From positions 1 through 6,787 of the forward strand of contig DAOUQU010000086.1 in NCBI GenBank assembly GCA_030625445.1: a stretch of 6,787 bases of DNA, given 5' to 3'. Below are positions 5,085 to 6,787 of this stretch, in pieces (the first letter of the stretch is position 1; every line of letters begins with the position of its first letter). This DNA is from Gammaproteobacteria bacterium. GTDB taxonomy: Bacteria; Pseudomonadota; Gammaproteobacteria; Chromatiales; Chromatiaceae. The notes under the pieces are model-generated. The model saw only the letters and a program-made list of their open reading frames with translations. It had not been told where the DNA came from and ran no database searches. The position numbers and the translations under genes were made by a program.

Positions 5085-6593
5085 ATGTCACTCTCAATTG
5101 TTAACAGCCGCTCAGGCGCAGGCATATCAGCCCCGCTGGTAACCATTGAATCCCACCTGGGCAACGGCCTGCCTGCCTTTATCATTGTGGGCCTTCCCGA
5201 AAAAGCCGTGCAGGAGAGTCGTGAGCGTGTGCGTGCGGCTATCACAAATTCTGAATTTGAATTCCCTGCGCGGCGCATCACCATCAATCTTGCACCGGCG
5301 GATGTTCCCAAAGAGGGGAGCCGCTTTGACCTGCCGGTCGCTGTCGGCATTCTTGCAGCCACAGGAGATATCTCACAACAGCAGCTCCATCACTACGAAT
5401 TGATTGGCGAACTGGCGCTCTCGGGGAAGATTCGCCCGATTTCCGGCGTTCTACCGGCCGCACTGGCCGCCCATCGCAATGGAAAAAAACTCATCGTTCC
5501 GGCTGCCAATGCCGAAGAGGCCTCCAGGGTAACCGGACTCGAAGTCTACGCTGTAGCACATCTCCTCGAAGTGACTGAACATTTCAATCAAACACGACTG
5601 ATTGAACCATTCAGTGCTGAGTATGAGGAGGTCACTGATTGCTCCCTGCCGGATCTCAGCGAGATTATCGCCCAGGAAGCTGCCAAGCGCGGCCTGATCA
5701 TTGCTGCTGCCGGCGGACACTCTCTATTAATGACCGGCCCTCCAGGCACTGGCAAGACTATGCTTGCCAATCGCCTGCCCGGCCTGTTGCCGGGTATGAC
5801 AAGCGATGAAGCACTCGAAAATGCCGCGATTCGCTCGGTTGCCGGCCAGGAGTTTGATGTCAGCAGATGGCGCATCCGGCCATTCAGATCCCCGCATCAC
5901 TCCGCATCAGCGGCAGCGCTTGTTGGTGGTGGAACCATACCTCGCCCAGGGGAGATCTCCCTGGCGCATAACGGCGTACTGTTTCTCGATGAGTTGCCTG
6001 AATTCGAACGGCGTGTACTCGAAGCACTACGCGAACCCCTGGAAAATGGCGCCATTACGATTTCACGCGCCGGACGACAGGCGGATTTCCCAGCGAGGTT
6101 TCAACTGATTGCCGCAATGAATCCCTGTCCCTGCGGCCATCTCGGCGATCCCCGCAGAAACTGCCGCTGCTCATCAGATCAGATCAACCGTTACCGCAAC
6201 AAAATTTCAGGACCACTGCTCGACCGTATCGACATACAGATAGAGGTTCCTGCGCTGCCAGCGCGGAAACTCCTTGCAAAACCGGATGTAACAATTACCA
6301 GCAGTGAGGTTCGACAGCATGTCAAGCAGGCTCACAGGATTCAGCTGCAGCGTCAGCAATGCCTGAACAGTCAGCTCGATGTAAAGCAGATCGAGGAGTT
6401 TTGCATATTGGAGCCTGATGATGAAGCGTTGTTGCTACAGGCCATAGAGAGCCTGACTCTTTCACACCGCGCCTACCACCGGATTTTAAAACTGGCGCGC
6501 ACCATCGCCGATTACGACCGGCGGCAACAGATAGAGTCGACGCATCTGACTGAAGCAATCAGGTATCGAAGCCTGGAGAAGAGAGGTGGATGA
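5085..6593 (+). CDS. comM: ComM/YifB-family Mg-chelatase-like AAA+ helicase
   Basis: A 502-residue protein, full length for the family (E. coli YifB 506). The N-terminal ChlI-like domain carries IVGLPEKAVQESRERVRAA and NLAPADVPKEGSRFDLPVA. The AAA+ core has Walker A GPPGTGKT at 218-225, RPFRSPHHSASAAALVGGG at about 265-283, and Walker B VLFLDE at 298-303. A four-cysteine patch (348, 350, 360, 362 in NPCPCGHLGDPRRNCRC) and an arginine motif LLDRIDI follow, then a helical C-terminal Mg-chelatase domain. In Vibrio and Acinetobacter ComM is a hexameric helicase that promotes branch migration during natural transformation. The ATG at 5085 has AGGGA 5 bases before it. No rightward terminator follows; the hairpin at 6620-6646 has its T side on the other strand. 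Confidence 0.97.
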   Translation: MSLSIVNSRSGAGISAPLVTIESHLGNGLPAFIIVGLPEKAVQESRERVRAAITNSEFEFPARRITINLAPADVPKEGSRFDLPVAVGILAATGDISQQQLHHYELIGELALSGKIRPISGVLPAALAAHRNGKKLIVPAANAEEASRVTGLEVYAVAHLLEVTEHFNQTRLIEPFSAEYEEVTDCSLPDLSEIIAQEAAKRGLIIAAAGGHSLLMTGPPGTGKTMLANRLPGLLPGMTSDEALENAAIRSVAGQEFDVSRWRIRPFRSPHHSASAAALVGGGTIPRPGEISLAHNGVLFLDELPEFERRVLEALREPLENGAITISRAGRQADFPARFQLIAAMNPCPCGHLGDPRRNCRCSSDQINRYRNKISGPLLDRIDIQIEVPALPARKLLAKPDVTITSSEVRQHVKQAHRIQLQRQQCLNSQLDVKQIEEFCILEPDDEALLLQAIESLTLSHRAYHRILKLARTIADYDRRQQIESTHLTEAIRYRSLEKRGG

Positions 6594-6619
6594 TGGATGA
6601 TTCTATTGCACAGGAAGGA

Positions 6620-6646
6620 AAGCCCCCCTCAGGAAGAGGGGGGAGC
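6620..6646 (-). terminator. GC-rich hairpin, probable terminator for leftward transcription
   Basis: CCCCCCTC (6623-6630) and GAGGGGGG (6636-6643) form an exact 8-base-pair stem with the loop AGGAA. On the minus strand it is followed by GCTTTCCTT, a short but recognisable T-rich end; on the plus strand no T-run follows. It starts 8 bases after the TAG at 6654-6652 on the minus strand, which is where a terminator for the repeat-tailed gene would be. It may also help stop comM read-through. Confidence 0.6.
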
Positions 6647-6651
6647 AAAAT

Positions 6652-6786
6652 CTACCTTTGCGGCTGTGGTCCTGGTCTGGGTCCTGACTTAGGTCCTGAC
6701 TTAGGCCCTGGCTTAGATCCTGACTTAGGCCCTGGCTTAGATCCTGACTTAGGCCCTGGCTTAGATCCTGACTTAGGCCCTGGCTT
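6652..6786 (-). CDS. C-terminal end of an unknown protein with a K-x-G-x tetrapeptide repeat tail; gene continues past the right edge
   Basis: Reading leftward from the window edge, the minus strand encodes 44 residues in strict groups of four: KPGP and KSGS alternate, the last groups being KSGP, KSGP, RPGP and QPQR, then TAG at 6654-6652. The tail is rich in Lys, Pro, Gly and Ser, strongly basic and certainly disordered, with no hydrophobic residues. The groups decay towards the stop, as expected at the end of a repeat tract, and a terminator-like hairpin follows after 8 bases. Together these favour the minus strand over the competing plus-strand frame. Tails like this can bind nucleic acid, polyanions or membranes, but the folded part of the protein lies outside the window and I do not recognise the gene. 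Confidence 0.5.
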   Translation of the reverse strand, partial: KPGPKSGSKPGPKSGSKPGPKSGSKPGPKSGPKSGPRPGPQPQR

Positions 6787-6787
6787 A
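6668..6787. repeat. Tandem 12/24-base minisatellite at the right edge
   Basis: From 6701 the unit is two 12-base halves, TTAGGCCCTGGC and TTAGATCCTGAC. There are exact copies at 6701-6724, 6725-6748 and 6749-6772 and a further 15 bases to the window end. To the left are diverged single halves: GGTCCTGACTTA twice (6680-6703) and GGTCCTGGTCTG (6668-6679). The unit is a multiple of three, so copy changes keep any coding frame. Three frames are open through it: plus GPGLDPDL, minus KSGSKPGP and minus SQDLSQGL. Confidence 0.97.

Noticed and set aside
5588..5875. 95-codon minus-strand frame inside comM, with others at 5060-5362 and 5451-5720
   Set aside because: All lie opposite strongly conserved comM codons and show no protein family features.
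6668..6787. CRISPR array
   Set aside because: The units are back-to-back with no spacers, so this is a coding-type tandem repeat.

Overview
The window looks like chromosomal DNA of a respiring, ubiquinone-using gammaproteobacterium that is not an enteric. The evidence is a Coq7-type di-iron ubiquinone hydroxylase (enterics use UbiF), the small ubiquinone factor UbiK next to ComM, and a standard MurJ. Base composition is moderate (a little over half G+C by eye) and similar across the coding genes. I cannot name a genus from the sequence alone.

Layout, left to right. (1) Positions 2-379 (+) hold the 3' end of a GlcD/D-lactate-dehydrogenase-type FAD oxidase. (2) It converges, with a 15-base gap, on murJ (395-1936, -). 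Behind murJ lies a 212-base gap with two palindromes, a putative promoter and a doubtful short ORF resembling a signal peptide. (3) coq7 (2149-2790, -) and glcF (2805-3989, -) are 14 bases apart and are probably one transcript reading glcF to coq7, perhaps on into murJ. (4) A divergent 82-base region with a symmetrical AGTATACT box separates glcF from a small thioredoxin-fold [2Fe-2S] ferredoxin (4072-4389, +). (5) The only long gene-free stretch (4390-4803) holds a 119-base MITE-like inverted-repeat element, then a possible small RNA unit (TTGACA/TATACT boxes, a 5' hairpin, a C/U-rich linker and a strong intrinsic terminator), then a putative promoter for ubiK. (6) ubiK (4804-5049, +) and comM (5085-6593, +) follow. 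(7) The right edge enters a tandem 12/24-base repeat. It is best read on the minus strand as the lysine-rich K-x-G-x tail of a protein that ends at 6652 and is followed by a terminator-like hairpin; the plus strand is also open through it.

Functionally, GlcD-like plus GlcF would oxidise a 2-hydroxyacid (glycolate or D-lactate) and pass electrons towards quinone. Coq7 and UbiK both serve ubiquinone synthesis. MurJ flips lipid II for the cell wall, and ComM is a helicase acting on recombination intermediates during natural transformation. The least explained parts are the repeat-tailed gene at the right edge and the 4390-4730 intergenic region. No tRNA, rRNA, CRISPR array or intact transposase was seen.
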